A DNA stretch of 64,000 nt. Source: Taiwanofungus camphoratus (taxonomy: Eukaryota; Basidiomycota; Agaricomycetes; Polyporales; Taiwanofungaceae). Shown piece by piece: positions 12,416 to 25,882 of this stretch. The translations under genes were made by a program, and so were the position numbers. Where the stretch lies: assembly GCA_003999685.1 (NCBI GenBank), contig CP021222.1:3162001-3226000 (forward strand), read 5' to 3'. Each line of letters starts with the position of its first letter. Positions within the stretch are counted from its first letter, which is position 1. Below the pieces are notes generated by a model. The model was given only the letters and a program-made list of their open reading frames with translations, did not search any database and was not told the origin of the DNA.

Positions 12416-15400
12416 ATGGCTGAAGGGGATGAGTCGCTGGTAGACAAAGTCGTGCCGCGCCGCGCCGCTGCGAGGAAGGCCTCGAGGTTGGCGGCGGAAC
12501 AGTTGGAGAGCTCCCCCGTTTCATCCGATCGTGAAGGAGCAGGGCGGTCGTTTGGCGAACCTGCCAAGGCAAGAGGTTCCATTAAATATACATACGGGGG
12601 AAAGGGCAAGAATAAGAACTCACCTACCAAAGTACGCCGGCCTATTTCAGAAACCTCCCCTGTGCGCGCCAAAGTTCGCAATGCTACAGCCGTCCGTATC
12701 ACTCCCAAAGGCCGCGTCTCCTTAGGTGCGAAAGGAAATCGACCAACCACTTCCTCGAAGTCTTCAACTCCTGGTAATGGCCTCACGACCCTCACTGACA
12801 CCGATCCTGAGCCTGAGCACCTCAAAGAAGTACGCAGGAGGCGCCCTCGGGACAGTACATCGGCTCGTCCTGTAGATGTTGACAAAACGCTGACGCCATC
12901 TGGCACTAGGACCAAGGCTTCGAACAACGTCAAGTCCGGCTTGCGCAGTAGTTCCAGTCGAAAGCGAACCCTGTCTCGCCCACCGTCGGACCGTTCCTCA
13001 TCTAACTTGGAGAGCAACAGTGTGTTGACACCATTGTCATCACCTGAGCCAGATAGACCGGATGTGCTACCTGCTTTCAAGCCTCCATCAAACAGGCATA
13101 TGTCGACGCCAGGTAACAAGCGTGGCTTCTCGTTGAGTACATTATCTAGTATGCCCTCTTCCAGAGCGGCTTCTACTTCCTCCGCCGATAAGCATGTTTC
13201 TCTGCGGTCGGCCGAGACTAGACACGGGACCGGAGCAGAGGACGAGGCTTGGGACCTCAGCAGACTTGGACCTCTTGTCTGGGTCAAAGTGGATACTCAC
13301 GGAAAGGCGGTTGACGATGAAGATGAGGACGTCAACACGGACACGCTTTGGTGGCCTGGGAAGGTATATTTATTACCTGCGGGATCATATTCTCATGTTA
13401 TACTGAAGTCGAAATACTGCAGGTCATAAGCTCTAGAATACCTCTGCGCGTCACCTTGTTTGGCGATAGTCCTCGTCACTCTCAGACGGATGAGATTGCA
13501 GATGTGAGAATATTCACACCATCACTATCCAATATACTTCCAATGGCTGCTCGAGGTATTCTGCGATTTAACGAGAACAACTACAAACATTCAGCGAGAA
13601 CATCCGGCATGCAGGAGTCCCCGAAGAAGAAACCAAGGCTCGACTTTGAGGCCAGGTGGAAGAACGCCCGAGACTTGATGTTGAAGACAGATGAAGAAGA
13701 CAATGATGGATTGCCAATGATGCTTTCCAATTACGTCCGCAATGATTCTTCGCCTTCAGCACGCTCTGATGCTCGAGACTGGACAGATGGGAAGGAAGGG
13801 GCATCTATCTCCGATGATGATAATTTAGGAGAACCGCATGGGAAGGTGTGGAGGGCTCCTTCGTGCGATCCGATGTATGATATTCCTGGCGAACTGGTTC
13901 TTGCTAGAGAGCAAAAGTCGCGCAAAGATCATTGGCCCGCACAACTGCAGGCATACATCAAGCCTACGAATAGGAGGGAAAAACCGAAATACAAGGTCCT
14001 ATTTTACGACGGGATGACCAAGTTGCTTGGGCCGGATATGTTTTATACCACGATGGACAAGGACTTCGGGACTTGCCAGGTGAGTATTATCCATTGAAGT
14101 GAATATAGTGGATACTCGCATTATTTCTCTGATCATGCTCCTTATCAAGCTTGGCCTAGATAAATTCAATTACGGAATGAACGAGGAGCATGAAGAACTT
14201 GATACTGCGGACGACGATATAGACCCTTACTCTGAACTTGAAGATGATACGGTGCTACGGATTGCTAGCCCCCTGCCTTCTCTTCCTGCCCCTTCGCCCC
14301 TTGACTTCACAACTAACCTTTCGATTGCTGATCAGTTCAACTATGTCAAGCCCGTCCTTGCTGCCGTTATCAAGGGAGAGTTTGAACCAGCTAGGGACCG
14401 GCACGATGCATTTATGCGCGGTGCAGCTGCACGACAGAAAGTGTGTGAGACCGCGTTTGCAAGAGGCAACCTTCGGCATGAAGAAGTCGAAGAACTGCTG
14501 CGACTTGTAAGAGGGTGGGCGCGGAGGAGAGAAAAGCGGGAAGGGTTGAACACTTATAAAGACAGTGCAGAGCCATCATTTGTGGCGACTGCGGGCGACC
14601 ATGTTAAGTTTCATGATCAGGTATGATGCAATCCTATTGGGTTATTGCCATTTCTTTGAATCGCGTGGGCTGATTGATTTATATCGAATGCAACGTCTGT
14701 AGGCCTCAACTAACAGGCCAACATTTTTGAGGCCTCTGACACCTACTTCGCAACTATCAATGTCGGATATGGAGGCATGTATTGACTCCTATGGTGTCGA
14801 GTACTTATCAAACAATCACATATTTAGCTAGGTTCGCCATCTTCGGAAGCAGAGCCGCCACCATCGTCTTTCACTGCTACTGAGATTGAAGAAGTGCGCC
14901 CTTCACTTTCACATATTTGGAATATTGCTTAGTCCCAAATCCCAAAGGAGCATAGTATCCACCGGAACGTGTCAAGGCAGATTTTGCATGCAAATAGCAA
15001 CGTTAGTGGTTTAGTTCTCCAGAACCCGGGAACCACGTGACTAATGTTTGTGAATGTGAAGGGAGAGCTCGCCCTGTCGGATGTACACTTGTCTCCTGCC
15101 GCTTCACGAAACAACGTCAGCGAGGTCAGTAGGATACCTCAGACATGAGTAATTCTTGATGTGTCCGACTATTTCAGGATGTCGAAATGAAGGGGTCATC
15201 ATCACCTCTTGATGCTGTGGATCGTCCTCGCCCGCGCACAACATTCAAGGACTTGTCTCCAATTGAGAAAATCACGGTGCATACTTTCAAGCCTCTAGGA
15301 TCCGTTTTCCGTAATTGACTCAAACTTACATGTAGTATTGCGCCAACGTCCTGCTACGCGAGGCAGTCCTCCAGCTGTTACTTTGGCGGTCCGGACAACG

Positions 15401-15623
15401 CACTAGGCCTGAGTTGGAAACACCACCAGAAGAACAGCGGCTTCATGATATCGCCATGGCGAAAGCGGACGAGACCGATTGGGTGCAAGACATTATTCGG
15501 TTGCGGCAAGCTGCCGAAGGGAAGATGTTGTCATTTACAAAAGGTAAAGGCCGTGAAGCAGCTGCTCAGCCTGCATCCACACCAGGGGGAGGTACGAGAT
15601 CTCGTCCCCGCAGGCACAAATGA
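12416..15623 (+). CDS. Chromatin-associated protein with two PWWP/Tudor-like modules
   Basis: Nine exons join in phase: 12416-13363, 13423-14079, 14150-14620, 14703-14778, 14832-14893, 14933-15001, 15062-15124, 15178-15276 and 15336-15623, about 910 residues. The first 280 residues are basic and Ser/Arg-rich. A PWWP-like module follows (LGPLVWVKVD, then DTLWWPGKVISSRIPLRVTL) split by intron 1. A second module of the same kind is encoded near 13870-14079 (GELVLAREQKSRKDHWPAQL, then PKYKVLFYDGMTKLLGPDMF). The C-terminal third is helical and charged and ends in a basic tail. PWWP and Tudor folds bind methylated histones or DNA, so a chromatin-reader role is inferred. I do not know a named orthologue. 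Exon 3 uses an AAG acceptor, and the last exons are short, so small boundary errors are possible. It converges on YND1 with 826 bp between the stops. Confidence 0.8.
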
Positions 15624-16449
15624 CCGGTCTAGTGACTGTCTGCCGGTGGCCGTTGTGCTACACTAACATTACCTGCGATGTGTATCGTCAATCTGGATAC
15701 TATGACTTCTATTACTTATTTTGCTGTTCGCTCCAGTCACGATAGTCTTCTTTTACTGTGCGTCCCAATAGAGTGAGTACCTGCGAGGCCGGGTGCCCGG
15801 AGCTGACCTCTCATTAGCACAAACTGGCTAACCGTATGGCTATTCGCCGATCAAAAGTGTGTATCCAGTGTCTAGCTTAGAGCCCGAATCGATGGCCCTG
15901 GCCGGAGACTGATGCAAACGTGTGGCGACGACCCCGTTTGAAATGGCCGAAGCCTGAGGAATGAGGTACGGATCAATCAAACAGTTCGAATCAGGTTTCC
16001 GGCAACTGCCTGAGCCACGCCTGCACGGTGAGTGCTATGCCCCCACGCATCCGTGGATCGTGGATCAGGCAAATTCCATGTTGCTTCGTTATGCTTCTAC
16101 CTCTGATGACATACGGCTGTATAGCCTGGTGTGTCCGACTCTTCTCATGTTCCACCGCGCTAGCTTCCTACAGCCACCACATTCGATTTGGCGAGCGTAT
16201 GCCGCATGGTGTTAAGTAGAAGTCTGACATACGGACGGAACACGCTATCAACCATATGGCGAAGCACAGAACCTTTCTCCACTTCATTTCTTGCAGTGGT
16301 AAAATAACTGTGTTACGTGGTCGGGTTCGATGAGGCGCGAGGTTTCCAAGCGCTTGCATCTTGCATGCGCCATTTGATTGAGTGAAAAGAATAAATAAGA
16401 TTTATGTCCATAAAAGTCCATGAATAACATTAAGAAGGCATGAGACTGC
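15624..16449. other. Convergent intergenic region
   Basis: 826 bp between two gene ends. Short open frames (15961-16215 on +) show no family resemblance. It should contain the 3' untranslated regions of both neighbours. Confidence 0.5.
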
Positions 16450-18823
16450 TTATTCTTCTAGGAATAAAGTGCCGATAGGCGTATGCGAGCTGCTACTTGT
16501 CCGTGAGATTGTTTGTCGAGGTGTCAGAGACGATAGGTTCATTTGAGAAGAGTTGCGAGAACGCGAGGACAACGATGAGGCACTACCGTTGGATACGATA
16601 CTCGCATCATAGAGACGAGGAGAACCCGGAGTGTTGCAGGAAGGACCCATCGCATTGAAGACCTCAGATGCAGAAAGCCCATTCTGCGACGTGGAAAGGG
16701 GAAACGAAAAGGAGCGCACTGGAGCACGATGCGTAGGGGATGATTGACCTGAACGTGGAGGAGTAATGCTGTTGTTTAAGTTAATGAACGGTGGCCGAGA
16801 AGAATGCAGTCCCAGTGAAGTCATTAACTGTCTAAAAGGTCGAAAGGTTCGAGGAGGCAAACGTGAGGGGGATGCAGACCTCGGTGACGAGTACACCCCG
16901 CCATTGAACCTCTGGCCTTCCTCCAACCAGTATCCTTCTGATGTATGCCCGCGGTCTCTCTTGATCATGAGTCGGCGGATAGCACTCCTAACACGATGCT
17001 TTAATCGGTGTGCTACGACCAATAATACGAGAATCATGACGCTGTAGAACAAGAATGCAACAGGAGAGAATCCTAAAGAATCCCTCGTAAATGAAGATGG
17101 CAGATGATATGAAATGTGGTCTTCAATGGCGTCGAAATCGAAGAATGGGGGGCGAACAGGTTTAATGGGCGAATCAACGTTTGATATATCACCCAGAGGG
17201 TCGACGAGCGGACCTTCCGATGTCGACAGGGGGCGTACTTCCTTGCTTGCTTCCAACACCATCTTTCCTAGAGTCCAGCTTATAGCAATGTCTCCTACGC
17301 TTTCCATTGACTGAAACGTCGGACGACCAAGACCCTTGTTCTCTGCATGTTGTGCTACCTGGTTGCTACCGGCGGTGTTGTTCCCTCCTGGGTCAACAAT
17401 GCGGGGCATTCTTAAGCCCTCGTGTAGGACATTGACAATCCATGCCGCCTTGAAGCACTGCATCTGCAGACGAGGGATTTCCACTTTGTCGCTCCATCGA
17501 CCTGTGTCTGTAGTTTGTCCACTATGATCCACCTCAGCATCCCCGCCGGGTCGTTCGAGACGCCGAGATTCTTCGTGCTGTCTTACGATGTCGGACCACG
17601 GTCGTGCACAGAATTCAGATGCCGCTCGTTCGTATTGCACGACATCATACGGCCCTCCCAAGCCGAAAACGTGTTCTGAGGAGTACCAATACTCGGAAAT
17701 GCCAATAAAGTGGGACGCCGAGAAGTCTATGGTTGGAACATGTACGCCGTTGAATAGACATTGTGTGTCCGGGCAGGGGGCGTCCTTGTTCAAGAGCGGC
17801 AACGTTCGTTCCAGACACCTTTCAAACGAGCCTGTGCCCAGGAGGGTTCGTGAAAGTTTTGGATAGGAACTCAATGACTCCGCTTGGATAAGAGGCTCCA
17901 TGAGTTTGAGATCCTTCGGAAGACATGGATCCAAGACTACCTCCTCCGGAGATGATGAAATTGCATGACGAGAAGTGCGATCTGCTTCGTGATTATTAAC
18001 AGCTGCCTCCACATACCGTTCTCTTGCCTGATTGGTACCATAGCCCAGCCAGGTAGTAACAAACACTTTGTGATGGATTTCCTGACCATCTAGTAGACGT
18101 AACCTGACGTCTATGAGATTTTGAGCCTTGTCCTGCTCCGTTTTGCTCGGCTCGAATGCGATTTGTGTTGATGCACCCCCCATGTCCAGAAATCCGTATG
18201 TTGGACGACCTTGGCCTGAGTTACTGAAACCATCCATGAGATAATTGACCGCAATCCACCCAAACAAGCCTTCCTCTTCCCCTGCGATGATTCGCACACT
18301 TGATCCACAAGGTCCGAGAGGCGAAGCATCGTCTATGCGAAAATTAGAATGGAATTTCAAGAAGTGACAGGTAGCTCTGAGGACCTCTGCTTGCTGTATA
18401 GGTGATAACAAGCGCATTCCAGCAGTAGCAAGGAGGAATAACGGTGTCTCGGACTGCAAGGAAGGGGGTATATGACTTCGGGCATGTTCGAGTAAGGGAG
18501 CCAAATACGACGCAACTCCTTCTGGATTCTCAGCGAAGGATGAGATGCCTATGCCAGTCAAAATATATATGAGGGTTTATTTTCGAGGGGTCCGTATCCG
18601 AAGATGACATACCAGGCTCAACTTTTACCGACCACTCCTCACTATGCTGCGTACCCCTTTCAACTCTAGGCAGGGAATCTGAGGCTTGATCTCCTTGGTT
18701 TGTACGAACGTCTTTCCAGCTATAGATCTGGAGTCTTGAACCAGACGACCCAGCGTCGATGACTACACCAAACCGCCGAGCTGCTAGCCATGAATCACTG
18801 GCCGTCGGAGGTGGCATTGGCAA
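16450..18823 (-). CDS. YND1: Golgi apyrase (GDA1/CD39 family), Ynd1-like
   Basis: Two exons (18823-18613 and 18548-16450) with a 64-bp intron give 769 residues. Apyrase conserved regions are visible in order: VVIDAGSSGSRLQIYSW near the N-terminus (phosphate binding), LLATAGMRLL around residue 115, GWIAVNYLMDG around 170 and GFLDMGGASTQIAFEP around 190, the second phosphate-binding loop. A single hydrophobic span (FLFYSVMILVLLVVAH) near residue 580 is followed by a Ser/Arg-rich cytosolic tail of about 170 residues. The lack of an N-terminal signal and one membrane span near the C-terminus match yeast Ynd1 rather than Gda1. The enzyme hydrolyses nucleoside di- and triphosphates in the Golgi lumen, so that the nucleoside monophosphate can be exchanged for incoming nucleotide-sugar. 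A nucleotide-sugar transporter gene lies 4 kb away. The head-to-head neighbour is ELP3, 226 bp off. Confidence 0.95.
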
Positions 18824-19049
18824 TCACAAGCGTAAACCGTAAAGAGGACCGCCCACTGCGCCCGTGTGGCGTGAAGTCCACGAGACTATGAACTGATAAA
18901 TTGTATGCAGTCGCTTCATACATAAACGAAGTGCACAAAACGCGGCCATTTTACACGGACTCTGGAGCTTGCCTACAATCATATTGAAAGTGTCTTCCCT
19001 AGTATTCCCAGTCGCTCAGGTCGCCATCACGCAGATCCATCTTTTCGTA
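18824..19049. promoter_or_regulatory. Bidirectional promoter of YND1 and ELP3
   Basis: The two start codons are 226 bp apart on opposite strands, so both promoters must lie in or overlap this stretch. I see no clear TATA box. Co-regulation is possible but not shown. Confidence 0.6.
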
Positions 19050-21251
<2,202 letters not shown>

Positions 21252-21336
21252 TACTACCGTGACGCACATCTTTCTGTATCATTATTCTAGTATTGCCGTG
21301 GGTGTCGCCCAGTCCATCTGTCTACATTCACACCAC

Positions 21337-22491
21337 TCATGAAGTCGGATCCCCCAAGACTAGAGTATGAAAGTTTGGGAATACTAACTCGTCCTCGACG
21401 GTTTTCCTGATAACATCCTGTATGAAGCGTTCCACACGTGTGACATTTTTCAATACATGTTTGTCCGCTTGCCCGATTTCGCTTTCGATATAAATCGAGG
21501 GCAATAGACGTTGTCCTATTGGAAGCGGCTTTCCTGCTCTAGTCGGCCCAGCAGCAGATCCAGGTGTGTCATCGTCTGGATCTGGCGGCGTTCCCGCCGA
21601 CGGAGGAGTACCGCGTTTGGGACGATCACCAGCAAGAGGGCTGTATGGATCCAGTTCGTCGAGAATACATAAGTGGATGCGCCTTCGTTCGCCCTCATAA
21701 GCTACAACAACCTCGCCATTAAAAAGGAGGCCTGTCACGGATAGCTTGATGGGCAGAGACATAAACATAGGAGAAGGATAATTGATGAGAAGCGAACTAG
21801 CGAGTGTAAGGCGGAGGTTGGAATTCCAAGTTATATGGAGGTGCAGTTGCAAATTGGGGTGGCTCGCCGACTTGACTTGAGGCTCGGATGGCGGTGGTGG
21901 TGACGCCAAGGGTTCAGACTTAGATGTGACTTGTCGAGGGCTGTCTACAGGCTGCTGCAGGTTCAACGAGGCTGAAGTGGTCGGGGGAGAGATAGATGAC
22001 ATGGCGGACGCATACAGAGAAGGAGAAGGATAAGTGGGCCTCAAATCGGCAAGGCTTGTCAAGGTGGGGCTCCAGATATCTCTAGGAGGTCGTAAGGAGG
22101 GTGTGGACGAAAACATATCCATAGTTGAAGCTCGTCCATACCGCATATGCGGAGGCAACAAATGGTACGCGGGCAGATCCTCTGCCAGACCCTTTCCGCG
22201 AACTGCCTTCCTGGAAATCCATTCAAAGTCTTCTTCCTCATCCGTCCATTGGGACTCTTTCACAGGATCCTTTTCCTCTGCTTCATCGTCGTCTTCCATG
22301 AAATCGCGATAAACGTCCCTTAGGTCGACGACCTCGACATCTGGGCTCGCGGTCCCAAACTCCAGCGAGACAACTTCGATGGGCCCTATGAACGAAGGAC
22401 GCGTCGTGTTAGCTAACTGTCTGTTCAAAACGTCCACGAGCGATGAAGCCAGCGATTCATCAAGCTTGTCCCATTCCAGATCAATGGACAT
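21337..22491 (-). CDS. MDM12: ERMES subunit Mdm12 (SMP domain)
   Basis: A single exon encodes 384 residues beginning MSIDLEWDKLDESLASSLVD, the Mdm12 signature start. The SMP lipid-binding domain is divided by insertions as usual: FIGPIEVVSLEFGTASPDVE near the N-terminus, then LQLHLHITWNSNLRLTLASS, then LPIKLSVTGLLFNGEVVVAY, and the closing FIQDVIRKTVEDELVFPNFH. The inserts are an acidic stretch with DEE repeats (residues about 70-95) and Ser/Pro-rich linkers. Mdm12 is the soluble bridge between Mmm1 in the ER and Mdm34 in the mitochondrial outer membrane; the complex moves phospholipids between the two membranes. It is absent from animals, which fits a fungal origin. Intron-free structure is unusual in this neighbourhood. 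It is convergent with ELP3. Confidence 0.96.
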   Translation of the reverse strand: MSIDLEWDKLDESLASSLVDVLNRQLANTTRPSFIGPIEVVSLEFGTASPDVEVVDLRDVYRDFMEDDDEAEEKDPVKESQWTDEEEDFEWISRKAVRGKGLAEDLPAYHLLPPHMRYGRASTMDMFSSTPSLRPPRDIWSPTLTSLADLRPTYPSPSLYASAMSSISPPTTSASLNLQQPVDSPRQVTSKSEPLASPPPPSEPQVKSASHPNLQLHLHITWNSNLRLTLASSLLINYPSPMFMSLPIKLSVTGLLFNGEVVVAYEGERRRIHLCILDELDPYSPLAGDRPKRGTPPSAGTPPDPDDDTPGSAAGPTRAGKPLPIGQRLLPSIYIESEIGQADKHVLKNVTRVERFIQDVIRKTVEDELVFPNFHTLVLGDPTS

Positions 22492-22897
22492 GACCCAGTT
22501 GAATCCGTAGATTGGAAACGGTGGTAAATGGTAGCCAGCAAAACGTTGTCACTGCATCCGAACTTCAATTGAATGATATATATATGCAACTATTTATGTG
22601 TCGCAGGTAAAGTAAGTAATGCACACACTGACCGCTGCCACACCCTGTGCTCACTCGCTCGACGCTGAACCTCGCTTCAGTATGACATATTATATGGCGG
22701 ATATCTACTTTATCTAAAACGTTTCATGCGCACCGCAATTGAACAATAAAAACACGAAGGAATATGCTGTATGCACTTGATAACTTGTAATAGATTTCGT
22801 AACGAAAGGCATTTGTCTACGACTGCAGAGTCTTCGCGACGGGTATCATGGCGGTCTCGTGAGATAGGTTTGGTCGTATAGTAAAGTAAGTTTAAAA
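22492..22897. other. Intergenic between co-oriented genes
   Basis: 406 bp holding the 3' end of the sugar-transporter transcript and the MDM12 promoter (reading leftwards). A TATATATA run lies near 22575-22583, about 85 bp upstream of the MDM12 start, and could serve as its TATA element. Confidence 0.4.
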
Positions 22898-24606
22898 TTA
22901 TGACCAACTTCCAGTATTCAAGTTACTTTGAGATCCACTATGGGGATAGGGCGGTGTTAGGATGGGTGATGGCGTCCGGGAAGGATAGGGAGATCCGTAT
23001 GGAGCACTGAGATATCGCGGTGTGTCTAACGTCTCGTTGAGGTAACCCTCGGTCTCGGGCTTCTCGTTCGATAGTCCCAATGCGCTGGCAATCAAACGTG
23101 GACTCCCAAATGGCGATGCTCTTTTCTGCTGGGATGGGAATTGACCGAGAATGGGGGCATTCGGGCTCACGGGCGTACCGGGGAATGATGAATTTGGAGA
23201 TTTACCAGGAATGACAGGTAAAACGCTGGTGATCGCCACAAGCTCCTGACCTGGTGGTTGGTTATACATCCAGGTGGCTACGAGAACCGTCGATGACCCT
23301 ATGAGGAACGAAGGAGTGATGCGAAACCCGAACAGCGCAACAGAGGCCAGGAAGGATAAAACGATGGAGAGGCTCGTCGCAAACCCCTTCAAGATATTGT
23401 CGGAATACTTGATGACGATCGCAGTAATAAGACCTCCAAGGACCTGCGTAAAGACTGTAGCCCATGCCCAGCCGCCAAAGTTCCTGAATAGGTTGTGTAT
23501 GATGCCGCTGCCATGACTATGCGAAGGCGGCGATTCCAAGAAGATGGGGAGAGCGGCGGGTACGAGGGAGAATAATGATAGCTGTACATTGCGTACCCAA
23601 AGGTCGGCTTTGGAATTTTTGAGCACCATCTCGAAGTAAACGCCTGCGAGACCCGACGTAAAACACGCTGCAGTGACGGCGCCGAACCCCTTGAGGGGAC
23701 TCATGATGTGTATATGGAGTGGTGCAGACTCATGGGCACTTCCCACAGGCATATTCTGTCTGACGGGAACGTGACCAGTACTGGTGGTCTGGATCTGGAC
23801 GATACCGACACCAATAGCGAGGAAGAATAATGACAGCCATTTTGTTGAACTCAGCTTCTTTCGAAGGAGAACGACAGAGAATGCGGCAGTGGTAAGAATC
23901 TTCATCTGGTAGGTGACCTGGAACGTCGCGACCGGGAGGTTGCCAATGGCCACGAACTGTAGGGAATTTTGCACAACATAAAGGATCGCAGGTATAGACA
24001 ATTTCCAGCAATCAGGGCTGAAAATCTCTCGACATACTTTCCGAAATGATAACCACCATCCCAAAAGTCCCAGACCTGACGCGTCGGAAGCAGCTACCAC
24101 TCTGAGAAAGGCGATAACAAAAGAGATTGTGCCTTTGAGTATCTCATTCAGTAATACGGCAGACGCTGGCGAATACGATTGTGACGCGGGCGTGTACACC
24201 CTAGAATAGTGCATAACAATGGATAATGCTGCATTTTGCACAGCGAGTGTCACCAGCCTTTTAGCACCTTAGTCATAGTAAACACTCCAGAAAACCGAGT
24301 AACTCACGAAACATATTTTAGCGGCATGCCACATACTGTAGGAGATTTGTCCACACTAACACCTCCTGATGTACTAGGTCCAGAACTTGCAGATGGAAAC
24401 GGGGACGCATTCTGCTGCACGGAGAGGGGTGCTGATGTCAGCCGTGGGCTTGACCGCGACCAAGGAACGGATTGTTGAGAGAAAGAGCCGTCAATAGGTG
24501 AGGGTGTACTCGTCCGTGCGGTGGGATATGGTCTATGGTACATGTCAGGACGTGTAGGAGTTGTTACGCCAAGCGCAGAAACCCTGCGGGGAACAGTGTG
24601 GTCCAT
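22898..24606 (-). CDS. Nucleotide-sugar transporter of the UDP-galactose/UDP-GlcNAc type (SLC35A-like)
   Basis: Two exons (24606-24308 and 24257-22898) with a 50-bp intron give about 552 residues. A disordered Ser/Pro-rich N-terminus of about 90 residues precedes ten hydrophobic segments. Family landmarks are KYVSLVTLAVQNAALSIVMH at the first span, then NSLQFVAIGNLPVATFQVTY, QMKILTTAAFSVVLLRKKLS and FTSGLAGVYFEMVLKNSKAD. The tail of about 120 residues after MYNQP is Ser/Pro-rich and cytosolic. Members of this family exchange UDP-galactose or UDP-N-acetylglucosamine for UMP in the Golgi membrane; sequence alone does not settle the substrate here. The long tails are longer than in the animal proteins. 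Together with the YND1 apyrase nearby this supplies Golgi glycosylation, but clustering may be chance. Confidence 0.92.
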
Positions 24607-25882
24607 GCGTCAAGAGTAGCAGTACTTGCGCCCGCGGCGAAGGAAATGCCCCAATCTATTTTGATCTGAACCAACTGTACACGGTACGGGGAATGGAAGA
24701 TTGAGACCACGTCGGCCAACGGTTTCGCTGAGATCACTGTTGTTGGTGAGTGGGGGTTCAAAAATCGAACCGACGTGGAGTATGTATGTGCGCCCACCAC
24801 TTCTGAGCGCTGGATCGCTTAAATACTGACTGCTTCGAAATGGCTAATCAAGTGCACAAGCGCACATGAGCAGACAGACCCCTTAATACTTGAAGCGCGT
24901 AAGTAGGGCATCGTTGCTTGAACCAGTCCGCATCAACCATATTTCACACCATTCAAATGTCGACGGAAACACGTAACAAACAATCTGAACATTCGTAGTA
25001 CATCCTACTATCATACATGTCAGATTCCGAAGTATATCCTCATGAGCTTTATCCCCGATCCCTCTTAACATACGAAGCGTACTAAAAAGGGAAGTAAAGT
25101 TGAGCTTACTGGTCACAGAACCTCAGACAATCTTGGCCGTCTCAAGCATACGATCTATAACGTAAAAGATTCGTTAGCGATGCTTGAACCTCGACCACCA
25201 TCATACGAAAGATGAGCAGGAACAAGAAACCTCAGCCTCGCCTTTGCACTCTCCATTTACACCCAACACTAGAGGACCTAAAGGCATACAAGACCCGCAT
25301 AGACGTCGACATCATTCTCATTTGGGATAAACCCAGAAAGAAAAATTCGTTAACGCACGCGTGCGGTCATTGCACGGGGTGTGTTATGTTACCAGGGTTA
25401 TCTTCTTCGGTGATATTGTTCATACGAAGCAAACAAAGTGAAACGAAAATACTCACTCTGTACATGATCTCTATGATGCAATCGAATACATTCTCGGAGT
25501 GGATGTAGGTTATCCCCAGGTGATCCTGCGTCCTGGCCCCTCAACCAGAGGGAGAGGCGATCGGCATAGATTGTTTTTGAGACACCTCCCAAGAAGATTT
25601 CTCTACGACATCTGTCTGGGCCGTCCTATCCATAATAGAGCAAGTCCTCGAGAGGCGAGCAAAAGACAGGACAGCAATTTGAACGTCGATGTGCCATCAG
25701 AAAAACGACGAGGGTTCTTTATACCGTTCGCCAGACGCCGAGGCGCCGAAGGAAAGTTTTGAACTCAGATCACCTTTTGCATTGTAACGCAGCGGTATCC
25801 AAGTCCAGTGACCTTCCAACATAGCGGTCTGTTTATATCGTCTTGTTCCTTTGGCTAACAGGTCGCTCAGCAGTGGTCTAAT
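24607..25882. other. Divergent intergenic region with a possible small spliced gene
   Basis: 1.28 kb between two genes read outward. Apart from the candidate micro-gene on - (about 25395-25633) I see no supported coding sequence; open frames at 25212-25508 and 25499-25762 on + match nothing I know. Confidence 0.4.
25395..25633 (-). CDS. Candidate spliced microprotein gene, unknown
   Basis: From the ATG at 25633-25631 a frame begins MDRTAQTDVVEKSSWE. A putative 60-bp intron (GTGTCT to GCAG) then leads, in phase, to an exon at 25525-25457 that is exactly 69 nt and encodes DHLGITYIHSENVFDCIIEI followed by MYR. A strong GTGAGT donor follows, and an AAG acceptor about 52 bp later gives a stop within a few codons. 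The product would be about 45 residues with no known domain. The evidence is limited to consistent splice phases and ends; the first donor is weak. It may equally be chance or part of a larger undetected gene. Transcript data would decide. Confidence 0.25.

Noticed and set aside
12412-13287. 291-codon open frame on - opposite the PWWP-like gene
   Set aside because: It is a shadow of the + strand exon, which has conserved modules and consistent splice phases.
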